Part shown: positions 16,805 to 25,600 of the stretch, piece by piece
Layout of the letters: each line of letters begins with the position of its first letter
Numbering within the stretch: position 1 is the first letter of the stretch
Assembly: GCA_009929315.1 (NCBI GenBank)
Contig: SAAS01000012.1
Coordinates: 1 to 44,053 of the forward strand
Source of the DNA: Clostridia bacterium
GTDB taxonomy: Bacteria > Bacillota > Clostridia > Oscillospirales > Oscillospiraceae
Reading direction: 5' to 3'
DNA length: 44,053 bases
Translations under genes and position numbers: made by a program
Notes under the pieces: model-generated
The model's input: the letters and a program-made list of their open reading frames with translations, nothing else
The model's database searches: none
What the model was told of the DNA's origin: nothing

Positions 16805-16819
16805 GAAAGGCAAGACAAT

Positions 16820-17266
16820 ATGAGAATTTCCACTAAGGGACGTTATGCGCTGGCCGCCGTTATCAGCATGTCGCAGCAGCACAATAACGGGGAATTTATT
16901 ACGGTTTTGAGTATTTCGGAAAAGCTCGGAATATCAAAAATATATCTGGAGCAGGTGTTTTCGCTGTTAAAGCGCGGTGGCCTTGTTATTTCGGTGAAGG
17001 GGGCACAGGGCGGTTATCAGCTCTCCAGAGCGCCGGAGCATATAACGGTTTATGAGATTTTATCGGCGGTGGAAAGCTCACTTTTCGAAGGTGCGGAGGA
17101 AACTGTCACCGAAAAGTCGCCCGATATCGAAGCGGCAATGCGCCAGACCGTTTTCGAAAGGCTGGATAAGTCGGTCAAAGACGCTCTCTCAAAGGTCACG
17201 CTTGACGATTTGGTTTCCGCCACGGAAAAGCACAAACAGGAAAACGCGATGATGTTCTATATATGA
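16820..17266 (+). CDS. Rrf2-family transcriptional regulator, CymR-like
   Basis: The 148-residue protein begins MRISTKGRYALAAV, the classic Rrf2 winged-helix start, with recognition helix region SISEKLGISKIYLEQVF and the wing KGAQGGYQLSR. It has no cysteine at all, so it cannot hold an IscR-type Fe-S cluster; this fits CymR-like sulfur regulators. I chose the ATG at 16820, with AAAGG 9 bases upstream; an earlier in-frame ATG at 16799 lies inside the operator. It is divergent from cysK, and its promoter element recurs at metY. Predicted to repress cysteine and methionine synthesis when cysteine is plentiful. Confidence 0.88.
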   Translation: MRISTKGRYALAAVISMSQQHNNGEFITVLSISEKLGISKIYLEQVFSLLKRGGLVISVKGAQGGYQLSRAPEHITVYEILSAVESSLFEGAEETVTEKSPDIEAAMRQTVFERLDKSVKDALSKVTLDDLVSATEKHKQENAMMFYI

Positions 17267-17303
17267 TGTTTTATTCAACTCTGCTGTGAATATGGCTTTG
17301 GTT

Positions 17304-17345
17304 AAAGCGGCTCAGGTGCGTTCGGCATTTGAGCCGCTTTTTCGT
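17304..17345 (+). terminator. Intrinsic terminator after the Rrf2 gene
   Basis: Stem AAAGCGGCTCA (17304-17314) / TGAGCCGCTTT (17330-17340) followed by TTCG; the T run is partly inside the stem. Confidence 0.8.
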
Positions 17346-17402
17346 GTGCATTTATGTAACAAAAATCGAAATATTGAGTAGTATAAGACAGAGGTGAGGG
17401 CG

Positions 17403-17843
17403 GTGGACACAAGGGAGCTGTTTGCGAGACTGATTAAGTGTGAAGCCGGAGGCGAGGGAATAGCGGGAATGAGGGCGGTCGCCACGGTTTGCATGAATCG
17501 TGTGCGGGTGACTTACGGAGAATATCAAAGAACCGGCAGGGGCGACTTAAGAAATGTCATCATGCAGATGTGCCAGTTTTCGTGCTACAAGACGGTTATC
17601 GGGGGAGTTCCCAACTTGCAGAACGTATGGACCTCAACTCCGGAAGACATACATTATCAGGTGGCTGATTGGGCGATGAACGGCGGAGTCTATTCGGGCG
17701 TGACCTCCGAGCCGCTTTGGTACATGAATCCGTTTATGCCTCAGTGTCCGAACTTTTTTCCATACAATGAAACGGGTTACTGGTTTACGAGAATAAATCA
17801 GCATTGCTTCTATAACCCCACGGCGGCTTACGCGCAAACTTAA
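17403..17843 (+). CDS. cwlJ: SleB/CwlJ-family spore cortex-lytic hydrolase
   Basis: Predicted to degrade spore cortex peptidoglycan (muramic-lactam glycan) during germination. The 146-residue protein consists almost wholly of the SleB/CwlJ hydrolase domain, with the catalytic Glu in KCEAGGEG and the helix MRAVATVCMNRVRV, then WYMNPFMP and TRINQHCFYNP. It has no signal peptide and no SleB peptidoglycan-binding domain, so it resembles CwlJ. The GTG at 17403 is favoured since GAGG lies 8 bases before it; a GTG three codons earlier overlaps that site. GerQ follows 21 bases downstream, as in Bacillus, where GerQ is needed for CwlJ placement in the coat. Confidence 0.88.
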   Translation: MDTRELFARLIKCEAGGEGIAGMRAVATVCMNRVRVTYGEYQRTGRGDLRNVIMQMCQFSCYKTVIGGVPNLQNVWTSTPEDIHYQVADWAMNGGVYSGVTSEPLWYMNPFMPQCPNFFPYNETGYWFTRINQHCFYNPTAAYAQT

Positions 17844-17864
17844 AGTCAGGAGGAGTTTTCATCT

Positions 17865-18218
17865 ATGAGCAGCAGCGTTAATTGGACGGGGAACAAAGTG
17901 CTCGACCCGGTAGGATCCCGCCAGGTATCAAGGGCGGCTTCGGCGGCGATTCCGGCGCAGAGCGCCATTATAGTGCCCGAAACACAGCAGGGACCGCCTC
18001 CGTCCACAGAAAAGGGTTACATACCTTATTATTTGGCAAGCAACATCGGAAAAAATGTCAGGGCTGAATTTGTTATAGGCACAAATCAATATGTCGATAA
18101 AACAGGAGTGCTCATCGAGGTCGGAATAAACTACTTCGTGCTTCTGGACGTAAATTCCCGCTCGCATATTATGTGCGATTTATACTCGGTTAAATTTGTC
18201 ACGGTTTTGCAATCATAG
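17865..18218 (+). CDS. gerQ: Spore coat protein GerQ
   Basis: The 117-residue protein has a low-complexity N-terminus rich in Ser/Ala/Pro, then a conserved C-terminal beta domain (from about YLASNIGKNVRAEF to the end) that matches the GerQ pattern of a peptide beginning at a predicted N-Ile-G-K motif and a GVLIEVGINYFVLLD core. In Bacillus GerQ is a coat protein crosslinked by transglutaminase and required for CwlJ localisation. The assignment rests partly on adjacency to cwlJ. AGGAGG precedes the ATG. Confidence 0.8.
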   Translation: MSSSVNWTGNKVLDPVGSRQVSRAASAAIPAQSAIIVPETQQGPPPSTEKGYIPYYLASNIGKNVRAEFVIGTNQYVDKTGVLIEVGINYFVLLDVNSRSHIMCDLYSVKFVTVLQS

Positions 18219-18256
18219 AAAAAGCGGCGCATTTTACATGATGCGCCGTCTTTCTT
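18218..18256. terminator. Bidirectional terminator between gerQ and the DUF2461 gene
   Basis: GGCGCAT / ATGCGCC stem, with A5 on the left flank and TCTTTCTT on the right, between convergent genes. Confidence 0.75.
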
Positions 18257-18267
18257 GCAGTTGTGTT

Positions 18268-18948
18268 TCATTGTTTGAATACTCGGGCTTCGGCTGCCAT
18301 CATGAAATCATACATAGGGATAAGCAGCTTAAAATCTGAGGCGAGCTTCTCCGCAAGCTTTTCGGAAAACAGAAGGTCAAAATCATCGCTCTCCGCCAGA
18401 AAGTCGATGCTTTTAAGGTCGAGCCATTCGCGCTTTTCCTCCGACTGTTCGGGATAGCGGCTGCGTTTGTACTTCGAGTCTCCGAGATGAAAGACCGACT
18501 GTTTTTTATATGCTTTCAGCACCGCTTTATAGGTTTTTTCGTCCGAAAGAATCATGGCGCGCATTGCCTCCATGACATCGCCGCTTGCCTGATAGTAACC
18601 GCAGCCGTAGCGAAAACCCTTTGGTGAGAACTCGAACCAGAAACCGGGCAAGCCGTTATAAAGCTTCTTGTCGCGTATAAAGACACACCACATTACATCG
18701 CGGAAGATGGACTTATCGTGCGAGAAACGCGTGTCGCGGTATATCCTTGAAATGGAGCGGTCGACCTTAGGTTCACATATAAAAAGCGGGTCAATTGAAA
18801 GCATGGTCGGTGTCAGAGCGGTGACGAGCTCACGCAGAGGCTCGATAACAAGGCGGTCGTAATCCTCGCGGTGCTCGGCAAACCAGACCTTGCTGTCCAT
18901 AACTCGGTTCTCGAAAAGAAAATTGATTGATTCGTTTGAAAAAGGCAT
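18268..18948 (-). CDS. DUF2461 family protein
   Basis: A 226-residue soluble protein of the DUF2461 family, recognised by the N-terminal FLFENRVMDSKVWFAEHREDY region, DRSISRIYRDTRFSHDKSIFR, and GFWFEFSPKGFRYGCGYYQ. No biochemical function is established for the family to my knowledge. The ATG at 18948 lies 12 bases after the stop of the metallo-beta-lactamase-fold gene on the same strand, with GGAG inside the gap, so the two are probably one operon. Confidence 0.82.
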   Translation of the reverse strand: MPFSNESINFLFENRVMDSKVWFAEHREDYDRLVIEPLRELVTALTPTMLSIDPLFICEPKVDRSISRIYRDTRFSHDKSIFRDVMWCVFIRDKKLYNGLPGFWFEFSPKGFRYGCGYYQASGDVMEAMRAMILSDEKTYKAVLKAYKKQSVFHLGDSKYKRSRYPEQSEEKREWLDLKSIDFLAESDDFDLLFSEKLAEKLASDFKLLIPMYDFMMAAEARVFKQ

Positions 18949-18960
18949 ATATTTTTCTCC

Positions 18961-19806
18961 TTAAAGCTCTATAACCGTGCCTGTTGCGAAATACGAAACC
19001 TTTTCGCCCATTACGCGGCTCAGAATTTCGTTTGCGGGATTTCCCGTGCAATGGCAGGTGTAAGTATGCTTAACACCCAGCTCAAGCAGTCTTTTACCCA
19101 GCGCTTCGACCTCATGGGGGTCAACTCCGAGTGTGGAGGTGCCGCGGGTTCCCATCAGATGAAAGCCGCCGATTATTGCCGCAATCTCAACTCCGGGGAA
19201 AGTTTCTTTTATTTCGGAAACGATGTTGTCGGCTCCTCCGTGACAGCAACTGTTGACAATGACGAGACCCGAGGAGGTTTCAAAGACGAGGCTCTGCTCA
19301 TGGGCAAAATCATCGGGTACAAGCCCCTCGGCGGTCTTTCGGTACAGATGAGCGCGCCTGCCCCTTTCGGAAAGATTAGGCGTGCTGTGACCTATAAGCC
19401 AAACGCCGTCGGCGAGCTTCGTGTTCCCGGAAATGTAAACAAAGCGGCTGCCGTATTTTCTGAGAATATCCTTCGGTATGCCGACATAATGCCTGAACGG
19501 ACCGATTTTCAGATAGCAGCGTTCACGAGCTTCGGCACGCAAAAAAAGCATAGCGCTGTCGTTTACCAAGAAAAAAGATCTGTATCCGCTCGAGTGGTCA
19601 TAATGACCGTGCGACAAAATACTGAGGTCCACGGAAGACAAGTCAATACCCAGAGCCTCTGCGTTTTTGGAATAATTATCGGACGCTCCGGTATCAAGCA
19701 GATATTTTTTTCCGCCGTATTCGCAGAATACCGAAAGTCCATGTTCTTTCTTTAAAGCTCCGTGCGCTTTGTTCTCTATTAGCGCCGTTATTTTCAAGCT
19801 GTCCAT
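18961..19806 (-). CDS. Metallo-beta-lactamase-fold hydrolase
   Basis: A 281-residue protein with the dinuclear metal motif LSHGHYDHSSG (His66, His68, Asp70, His71), a further metal His in NSCCHGGADN, and a distal YTCHCTG motif. These features place it in the subgroup often annotated as 7,8-dihydropterin-6-methyl phosphate synthase-like in archaea and Clostridia; the true substrate is unknown. GGAGG lies 7 bases before the ATG. Co-directional with the DUF2461 gene. Confidence 0.85.
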   Translation of the reverse strand: MDSLKITALIENKAHGALKKEHGLSVFCEYGGKKYLLDTGASDNYSKNAEALGIDLSSVDLSILSHGHYDHSSGYRSFFLVNDSAMLFLRAEARERCYLKIGPFRHYVGIPKDILRKYGSRFVYISGNTKLADGVWLIGHSTPNLSERGRRAHLYRKTAEGLVPDDFAHEQSLVFETSSGLVIVNSCCHGGADNIVSEIKETFPGVEIAAIIGGFHLMGTRGTSTLGVDPHEVEALGKRLLELGVKHTYTCHCTGNPANEILSRVMGEKVSYFATGTVIEL

Positions 19807-20087
19807 AAGAAACCCTCCGAAATTGTTGGGATTAACTGATACAAAGACCTATTAAGAAAAGCGGAGACACTTACGCCTGTGGGAGCGTTCCATAGCTTCT
19901 TGAGTGAAGTTTTATATATTCTATCACAAGGAAGAAATTATTTCCACTTACATTCCGTTGTGAGCTGGGGAATAATGAGCCGAATTATATTAAAAAAACA
20001 GTCGGGCAAAATTGTCCAAGCTCGTATCGGCGAATTTATGAGTTTACGAGAATATTTCTTAGAAAGGCTATTAATAGCCGATTACTC
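19807..20087. other. AT-rich intergenic stretch with no supported gene
   Basis: Between the divergent metallo-beta-lactamase-fold gene and the aldehyde oxidoreductase. A 70-codon open frame exists at 19879-20091, but it has no ribosome binding site and no recognisable domain. I see no repeat or RNA gene here. Confidence 0.5.
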
Positions 20088-20116
20088 TTGACTATGGACC
20101 TCAATTTAGTGATAAT
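20088..20116 (+). promoter_or_regulatory. Candidate promoter for the aldehyde oxidoreductase cluster
   Basis: TTGACT (20088) and GATAAT (20111) are separated by 17 bases, giving a leader of about 310 bases before the ATG at 20434. Weaker than the other promoters called in this window. Confidence 0.4.
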
Positions 20117-20189
20117 ATGGATATAAAGGTTTGCAATTTGTTAATAAATTGTACATAATTACATAAATACGGTAAAAATAGATAAAAAC

Positions 20190-20346
20190 TAGCGCGATAG
20201 AGCTGTTAATATTACGAAAACCCACGATGAGTAGAAATCCGGATTTTTTATTTTGACAGCCGCCGTTGCGCTAAAACTCTATATAGGGGTTATATAAATT
20301 CAGGAAAAATGCGAAGCGGGTGGATATTTAGTAACACTATCCGCAA
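20190..20346 (+). promoter_or_regulatory. Possible structured leader RNA upstream of the aldehyde oxidoreductase
   Basis: TAGCGC (20190-20195) can pair with GCGCTA (20268-20273); nested within it GCTGT (20202-20206) with ACAGC (20256-20260) and the hairpin AAATCC/GGATTT (20235-20246). ATAGAG (20197-20202) can pair with CTCTAT (20277-20282) outside the main helix, a pseudoknot topology. A further GGATA/TATCC hairpin lies near 20321-20342. Short helices like these can arise by chance. Confidence 0.3.
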
Positions 20347-20433
20347 AAATATCATTTGTTTTGTTTACAAAAAAAAATAAGTAGGCTTTGTTCATGACGG
20401 GTAAACCAATCAGAAAAGTAAAGGAGTAATCAA

Positions 20434-23163
20434 ATGCTTAAAAAAACATTGTTCTTAAACGGCGCGGAAACTCGCGTGGTAGCGCCGCCCGAGGCAACTT
20501 TGGCGGAGGTTCTCAGAAAACAGCTGCTTCTTACAGGCACAAAGGTCGGCTGCGGAAAAGGTGAATGCGGCGCCTGCACGGTAATCCTGGACGGTAAGGC
20601 TGTAAGATCCTGCATAATAAAAATGAAAAAAGTTCCCGATGACGCACAGATTATCACAATCGAGGGCGTGGGCACAAGAGAATGCCTGCATCCGCTGCAG
20701 CTGGCTTGGATGATACACGGAGCGGCGCAATGCGGCTTCTGCACGCCCGGCTTCATCGTATCGGCAAAGGCGCTGCTTGACCAGAATGTCAATCCCACGA
20801 GAGCCGAAGTCAGAGATTGGTTCCAGAAAAACAGAAACGTCTGCAGATGCACGGGGTACAAGCCGCTTGTCGATGCCGTAATGGACGCGGCAAGGCTCAT
20901 GAGAGGCGAAGTGACAAAAGAAGAGCTGTGGCCGAAGCTCAAGGACGGTGTGAGCATGCTCGGGTCAAGCCTACCCCGCCCCTCGGCAATCGCCAAGGTC
21001 ACGGGTACCTGGGAGTTCGGCGCGGATTTGGGGCTTAAGCTGCCGGAGGACACTCTCCATATCAAGCTCGTTCAGGCGCAGGTCTCTCATGCAAATATTC
21101 TATCCATAGACACCTACGAGGCAGAAAAAACTATGGGTGTTTACAAGGTCATCACTTACAAAGATGTTCCGGGAACAAACAGAATCAACGGTTTGGCCTT
21201 CCCGCAGAATAAGGGCAGCGGAAAAGAAAGACCCATTCTCAACGACAAAAAAATCTTCCAGTTCGGCGACGCGATAGCGATGGTTCTGGCCTATTCGCCT
21301 GCAATAGCGGAGGAAGCGGCAAAAAAAGTCAAGGTAGAAATCGAGGAGCTGCCCGCTTATATGAGTGCTCCCGCCGCAATGGATGAAGACGCCATTGAGA
21401 TTCACCCCGGAACCCCGAATGTATATTTTGAAAACCATGTCGTTAAGGGCGAAGAGGTTGAGCCGCTGCTCGGAAAGCTTCCGTATGTCGCGGAGGACAG
21501 CTTCTATGTTCAAAGGCAGCCGCACCTTCCCCTTGAGCCGGATGTCGGCTTCGCGTATCTCGACGAGGACGGAAAGCTCATTATTCATTCAAAGAGCATC
21601 GGCCTTCAGCTCCACGCTTTGATGGTGGCGGAGGGCATCGGCGTTGCGATGGATAAGCTCGTTCTTGTTCAGAACGGAGCGGGCGGCACCTTCGGCTACA
21701 AGTTTAGTCCGACAATGGAGGGCCTGCTGGGTGTTGCCGCTCTGGTCACTAAGAAGCCCGTTTTCCTTGAATTTAACATGTTCCAGCAGATCACCTATAC
21801 CGGCAAGCGCTCGCCGTTCTTTATCAATCTCAAAATGGGCGCTGACAGGGACGGAAAGCTTGTAGCCATGGAGTCCGACTGGACAGTAGACCACGGACCT
21901 TACTGCGAATTCGGCGACCTGCTCACTACCCGCGGACAGCAGTTCATCGGCGCGGGCTATAACATTCCGAATATCAGAGGCACGGGCAGAACCGTTGCCA
22001 CGAACCACGCATGGGGCTCCGCCTTCAGAGGCTACGGCGCACCGCAAAGCCTCTTTTCCTCCGAGGTTCTGATTGACGAGCTCGCCGAAAAAGTCGGAAT
22101 GGATCCGCTCGAATTCCGTTATATAAATGTTTACCGAGAAGGCAGTACAACGCCGAACGGCTGCGCCCCCGATGTAATCGCCTTCCCGCAGGCACTCGAC
22201 AAGCTCCGCCCGATTTATAAGAAAGCTCTTGAAAACGCCAAGGCCAAAAATGCCGAGGGCGGGGATGTAAAATACGGCGCGGGCATTACGCTTCTTGAGT
22301 ACGGCTGCGGACTCGACGGCGCGGACTCCTCCGAAGCCTGGGTTGAGCTGACGGAAAAGGGTGTAACAGTCGGCGACTCATGGGAGGATCACGGACAGGG
22401 CGCCGATATGGGCACGATGACGATTGCCCATGAGGCTCTCAAACCTCTCGGAATTAAGCCGGAACAGATAAGGCTTGTTATGAACGACACCGAAAAAACC
22501 CCGAACAGCGGGCCCGCGGGCGGCAGCCGTTCCAATGTTATGACAGGAAACGCCATCAGAGTAGCCTGCGAAAACCTTATCGCCGCGCTCAAAAAGCCGG
22601 ATGGCAGCTATAAGACCTACGCGGAGATGACTGCTGAAAAGCTGCCGACTAAGTACAGCGGAAGCTGGTCCGCTCCCTGCACCGCCTGCAGTGTGGAAAC
22701 GGGACAGGGAAATCCCTTCCCCGTCTATATGTACGGTGTTCTGCTCGCAGAGGTTGCGGTTGATACGAAGTCGGGCAAAGTTGCCGTTGAAAAGCTCACT
22801 ATCGTTTCGGACTGCGGACCTGTCATGAACAAAACAGTCCTTGAGGGTCAGCTGCTGGGCGGTCTTACGCAGGGTATCGGACTTGCACTTTCCGAGGACT
22901 TTGAGGACTTACAGAAGCACACAACATTGACAGGCTGCGGAATCCCTCAGATTAAGGATGTGCCCGATGCAATGGACATCATTCATCAGGAAACCATGCG
23001 GCCCTACGGTCCCTTCGGCATGGCCGGAGCCGGCGAAATGCCGCTTTCGGCGCCGCACGCGGCAATTATTAACGCAATCTATAATGCCTGCAAGGTGCGT
23101 ATAACTCAACTGCCCGCGCGTCCGGAAAAGATTCTGGCACGTTTGGAAGAACTGAAAAAGTAA
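20434..23163 (+). CDS. mop: Molybdenum-dependent aldehyde oxidoreductase (Mop type)
   Basis: Oxidises aldehydes to carboxylic acids with water as oxygen source; a xanthine-oxidase-family protein with two [2Fe-2S] clusters and a molybdopterin cytosine dinucleotide cofactor. At 909 residues it is nearly the length of Desulfovibrio gigas Mop (907). The plant-type cluster Cys (40, 45, 48, 60) and second-cluster Cys (100, 103, 137, 139) fall at the same positions I recall for that enzyme, and GAGEMPLSAPHAA supplies the catalytic Glu (868). There is no FAD domain, so an external electron acceptor is needed; the flavoprotein encoded next is the obvious candidate. AAAGGAG lies 7 bases before the ATG. 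First gene of an eight-gene cluster. No XdhC or MocA-type cofactor gene is nearby. Confidence 0.93.
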   Translation: MLKKTLFLNGAETRVVAPPEATLAEVLRKQLLLTGTKVGCGKGECGACTVILDGKAVRSCIIKMKKVPDDAQIITIEGVGTRECLHPLQLAWMIHGAAQCGFCTPGFIVSAKALLDQNVNPTRAEVRDWFQKNRNVCRCTGYKPLVDAVMDAARLMRGEVTKEELWPKLKDGVSMLGSSLPRPSAIAKVTGTWEFGADLGLKLPEDTLHIKLVQAQVSHANILSIDTYEAEKTMGVYKVITYKDVPGTNRINGLAFPQNKGSGKERPILNDKKIFQFGDAIAMVLAYSPAIAEEAAKKVKVEIEELPAYMSAPAAMDEDAIEIHPGTPNVYFENHVVKGEEVEPLLGKLPYVAEDSFYVQRQPHLPLEPDVGFAYLDEDGKLIIHSKSIGLQLHALMVAEGIGVAMDKLVLVQNGAGGTFGYKFSPTMEGLLGVAALVTKKPVFLEFNMFQQITYTGKRSPFFINLKMGADRDGKLVAMESDWTVDHGPYCEFGDLLTTRGQQFIGAGYNIPNIRGTGRTVATNHAWGSAFRGYGAPQSLFSSEVLIDELAEKVGMDPLEFRYINVYREGSTTPNGCAPDVIAFPQALDKLRPIYKKALENAKAKNAEGGDVKYGAGITLLEYGCGLDGADSSEAWVELTEKGVTVGDSWEDHGQGADMGTMTIAHEALKPLGIKPEQIRLVMNDTEKTPNSGPAGGSRSNVMTGNAIRVACENLIAALKKPDGSYKTYAEMTAEKLPTKYSGSWSAPCTACSVETGQGNPFPVYMYGVLLAEVAVDTKSGKVAVEKLTIVSDCGPVMNKTVLEGQLLGGLTQGIGLALSEDFEDLQKHTTLTGCGIPQIKDVPDAMDIIHQETMRPYGPFGMAGAGEMPLSAPHAAIINAIYNACKVRITQLPARPEKILARLEELKK

Positions 23164-23178
23164 TATTTCCTAAGAATG

Positions 23179-23210
23179 TGGGCAAAACCGGCTTAAGCCG
23201 GTTTTGCCCA
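23179..23210. repeat. 32-bp perfect palindrome between mop and the flavoprotein gene
   Basis: TGGGCAAAACCGGC-TTAA-GCCGGTTTTGCCCA forms a 14-bp RNA stem with a UUAA loop, ending about 14 bases before the next ATG. No T run follows, so it is more likely a processing or mRNA-stability element than a strong terminator. Confidence 0.8.
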
Positions 23211-23223
23211 CCGGGAGGCAAGG

Positions 23224-25596
23224 ATGGAAAAAAACCTTATAGAATCGTGCGAGAATTGTTTGCATGATGAACCGGCAGCATCCACGGCGTGGTGCCCCAT
23301 ACACGTGGATGTTGTATCTTTTATGGGCGAAATGGAAAAGGGCGACTTCAAAAAGGCGTATAAGCTCCTTGAAAAACGGATGCCCTTTGCAGGAATCATC
23401 GGAATGATCTGCGACCATCCCTGCGAAAGTGCCTGTGTAAGAAACAAGCTCGACGAGGCAATCGCTGTATCCGAGCTTGAGCGGGCAGCGGTGAATTACG
23501 GCAAGACGCCGCCGAAAAAAGGTCTCCCCGTGCCGAAAACAGGCGGAAGAGTCGCCGTTGTAGGCGGCGGAATCAGCGGACTTACGGCGGCCTATGAGCT
23601 TGACAGGAAGGGCTTCGAGGTAACGGTTTTTGAAGCCGCCGACAGGCTCGGAGGCTCATTTTGGAGCTTTGAGGGCGCGCGGCTCACTAAGGAAGCCATC
23701 GAAGAAGAGCTCAAGACACTTTATACTTTGGGTATTTGCGTTCGCCTTAACCAAAGGGTTGACGGTGACGAATTAAATAGACTTATAGCGGAGTTCGACG
23801 CCGTTTTTCTCGCAACGGGGGAGTGGGAGCAAAAGCTCGAAATCCACCCTGAAACCTTTCAAGCTGCGAAACTTCCCATATTTGCGGGCGGAGGGCTTGT
23901 TTATGACAACAATTCTGTAATCTATGCCGTCAGTTCGGGAAAAAGGGCGGCTCTTTCTATTGAACGCTTTGTAAAGAAGATTTCGCTCACCGCCTCGCGA
24001 GAGCGGGAGGGCGCGTTTATAACTCCGCTTAATTATAATCTTGAGGGGCTTGAACCGAGCCCGAGAGTTAAAAAAACTCAGGAGCTTTATACCGAAGAAC
24101 AAGCGATGAATGAGGCGGCGCGGTGCCTCAAATGCAGATGCGCCGAGTGCGAAAAAGTCTGTCCCCACCTTCGGAAGTTCGCCGTCGTGCCAAAGAGCTA
24201 CGCGCGGCAAATCCAGATAAACGACAATGTCATCATGGGCACACGCTATGCAAACAAGATGATAAATTCCTGCGCAATGTGCGGACTTTGCACCGAGAAG
24301 TGCCCGATTTCGATTGACATGGAGGAAGTCATTCGCCAGACACGGCAGGGCATGGTGGAAAAAGGCAAAATGCCCGTTTCCGCCCATGACTTCGCGCTCC
24401 GTGATATGGAGTTTTCAAACAGCAGCCTGTTTTACATGGTTAAGTCGCCGCCGCCCATCCCCGAGGAACTGCGTGAGAAAAGGGAGAGAGAGCTTTTTAC
24501 CTATCCCCGACTTTCCTTCTCAAAGTACGCGCAGTCGATATTTAAGGGCGACGCCCCAGGCACAGAAAAAATGGACTTCCTGTTTTATCCCGGCTGTCAG
24601 CTCTCCGCCTCCTATCCCGAATATGTCGAAAAGTCCTACAAATACCTTGTTTCCGAAATCAAAGAGGGCGTGGGGCTGATGCTCGGCTGCTGCGGCGCGC
24701 CTGCGGACTGGGCGGGGCGAAGTGATTTGATGGAACTGAGCAGCGAACGCTTTATGCAGGTTTGGAACGAAACGGGCAGACCGACCTTTATTCTGGCCTG
24801 CTCCAGCTGCTGCGCTGTTTTTGAAAGGTATATGCCGGAGATTCCCTTCGTATCTCTGTGGGAAATGTTCGACAGGTACGGCTTGCCTGAGAAAGCTATA
24901 AGCGGCGAGGGAAAGGTGCTCGGCGTTCACGACGCCTGCACTACAAGACACAACGAGGCTGTTCAAGTCAGCTTAAGAAGCATTACGCAGAAACTGGGTT
25001 ACAAAATAAGCGAGCTGAGGTATAATAAGGAAAACACTAAGTGCTGCGGTTACGGCGGTCTTGTTTACTACGCGAACAGGGAACAGGCGGCTGATTTTGT
25101 TGTGGACCGCATAAACGAAAGCAACGACGATTTGCTGGTTTATTGCGCAATGTGCAAGGACCTCTTTGTGGAGGGCGGAAAGAGCACCTACCACATTCTT
25201 GACCTGATTTTCGGTGAGGACTTGGAGGCTCTATCGCACAGAAAAATGCCTAACCTGTCCGAACGGCACGAAAACCGAGCGAATCTCAAAAAGAAACTTC
25301 TTAAGGAGCTATGGAACGAAATGCCGCAAAGCGAAATGAGACACAGAACTGACCTTATTATTTCCGATGAAATATGGCGGATAATGGACGAGCGGTATAT
25401 ACTTTTGGAGGAGCTTGAAAAAGTAATCTCCCACGCGCAGGAAACAGGGGAGAAGTTTTTTAACCCTGCGGACGGAACCTATCTTGCAAGCCTGCGAATC
25501 GGAAGCGTTACCTACTGGGTGCGCTATGCCGAGGAAGAGGGGAAAAATCGGGTGGTATCCGTTTACAGTCATAGAATGGAGCTCGTAAAGGAATAG
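23224..25596 (+). CDS. FAD / dual ferredoxin / HdrD-like CCG-domain fusion protein
   Basis: A 790-residue cytoplasmic electron-transfer protein. Order: GltD-type N-terminal Fe-S helical domain with CENC, CP, CDHPCESAC (9-71); an FAD Rossmann motif VAVVGGGISGLTAAY (110-124) in a short FAD domain that ends near residue 250 and has no second, NAD(P)-binding Rossmann motif; a two-cluster ferredoxin (CLKCRCAECEKVCP 301-314 and CAMCGLCTEKCP 350-361); two CCG domains like heterodisulfide reductase HdrB/HdrD (PGCQ 456, LGCCGAP 488, CSSCC 526-530; then DACTTRH 570, CCGYGG 607, CAMC 641-644); and a C-terminal domain of about 90 residues that I cannot assign. Probably the electron partner of the aldehyde oxidoreductase, passing electrons through FAD to a disulfide or quinone-like acceptor. 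GGGAGG precedes the ATG. Confidence 0.82.
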   Translation: MEKNLIESCENCLHDEPAASTAWCPIHVDVVSFMGEMEKGDFKKAYKLLEKRMPFAGIIGMICDHPCESACVRNKLDEAIAVSELERAAVNYGKTPPKKGLPVPKTGGRVAVVGGGISGLTAAYELDRKGFEVTVFEAADRLGGSFWSFEGARLTKEAIEEELKTLYTLGICVRLNQRVDGDELNRLIAEFDAVFLATGEWEQKLEIHPETFQAAKLPIFAGGGLVYDNNSVIYAVSSGKRAALSIERFVKKISLTASREREGAFITPLNYNLEGLEPSPRVKKTQELYTEEQAMNEAARCLKCRCAECEKVCPHLRKFAVVPKSYARQIQINDNVIMGTRYANKMINSCAMCGLCTEKCPISIDMEEVIRQTRQGMVEKGKMPVSAHDFALRDMEFSNSSLFYMVKSPPPIPEELREKRERELFTYPRLSFSKYAQSIFKGDAPGTEKMDFLFYPGCQLSASYPEYVEKSYKYLVSEIKEGVGLMLGCCGAPADWAGRSDLMELSSERFMQVWNETGRPTFILACSSCCAVFERYMPEIPFVSLWEMFDRYGLPEKAISGEGKVLGVHDACTTRHNEAVQVSLRSITQKLGYKISELRYNKENTKCCGYGGLVYYANREQAADFVVDRINESNDDLLVYCAMCKDLFVEGGKSTYHILDLIFGEDLEALSHRKMPNLSERHENRANLKKKLLKELWNEMPQSEMRHRTDLIISDEIWRIMDERYILLEELEKVISHAQETGEKFFNPADGTYLASLRIGSVTYWVRYAEEEGKNRVVSVYSHRMELVKE

Positions 25597-25600
25597 TTGC

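Noticed and set aside
16820..17266. IscR-type Fe-S sensor
   Set aside because: The Rrf2 protein has no cysteine, so it cannot bind the IscR cluster.
20235..20250. AAATCCGGATTTTTT as a terminator
   Set aside because: The stem has no loop to speak of and only 6 bp; too weak, and it lies in the leader of the cluster.
20253..20285. TTGACA and TATATA as the mop promoter
   Set aside because: The spacing is 21 bases, too long for a sigma-70 type promoter, and TTGACA lies within a proposed helix.
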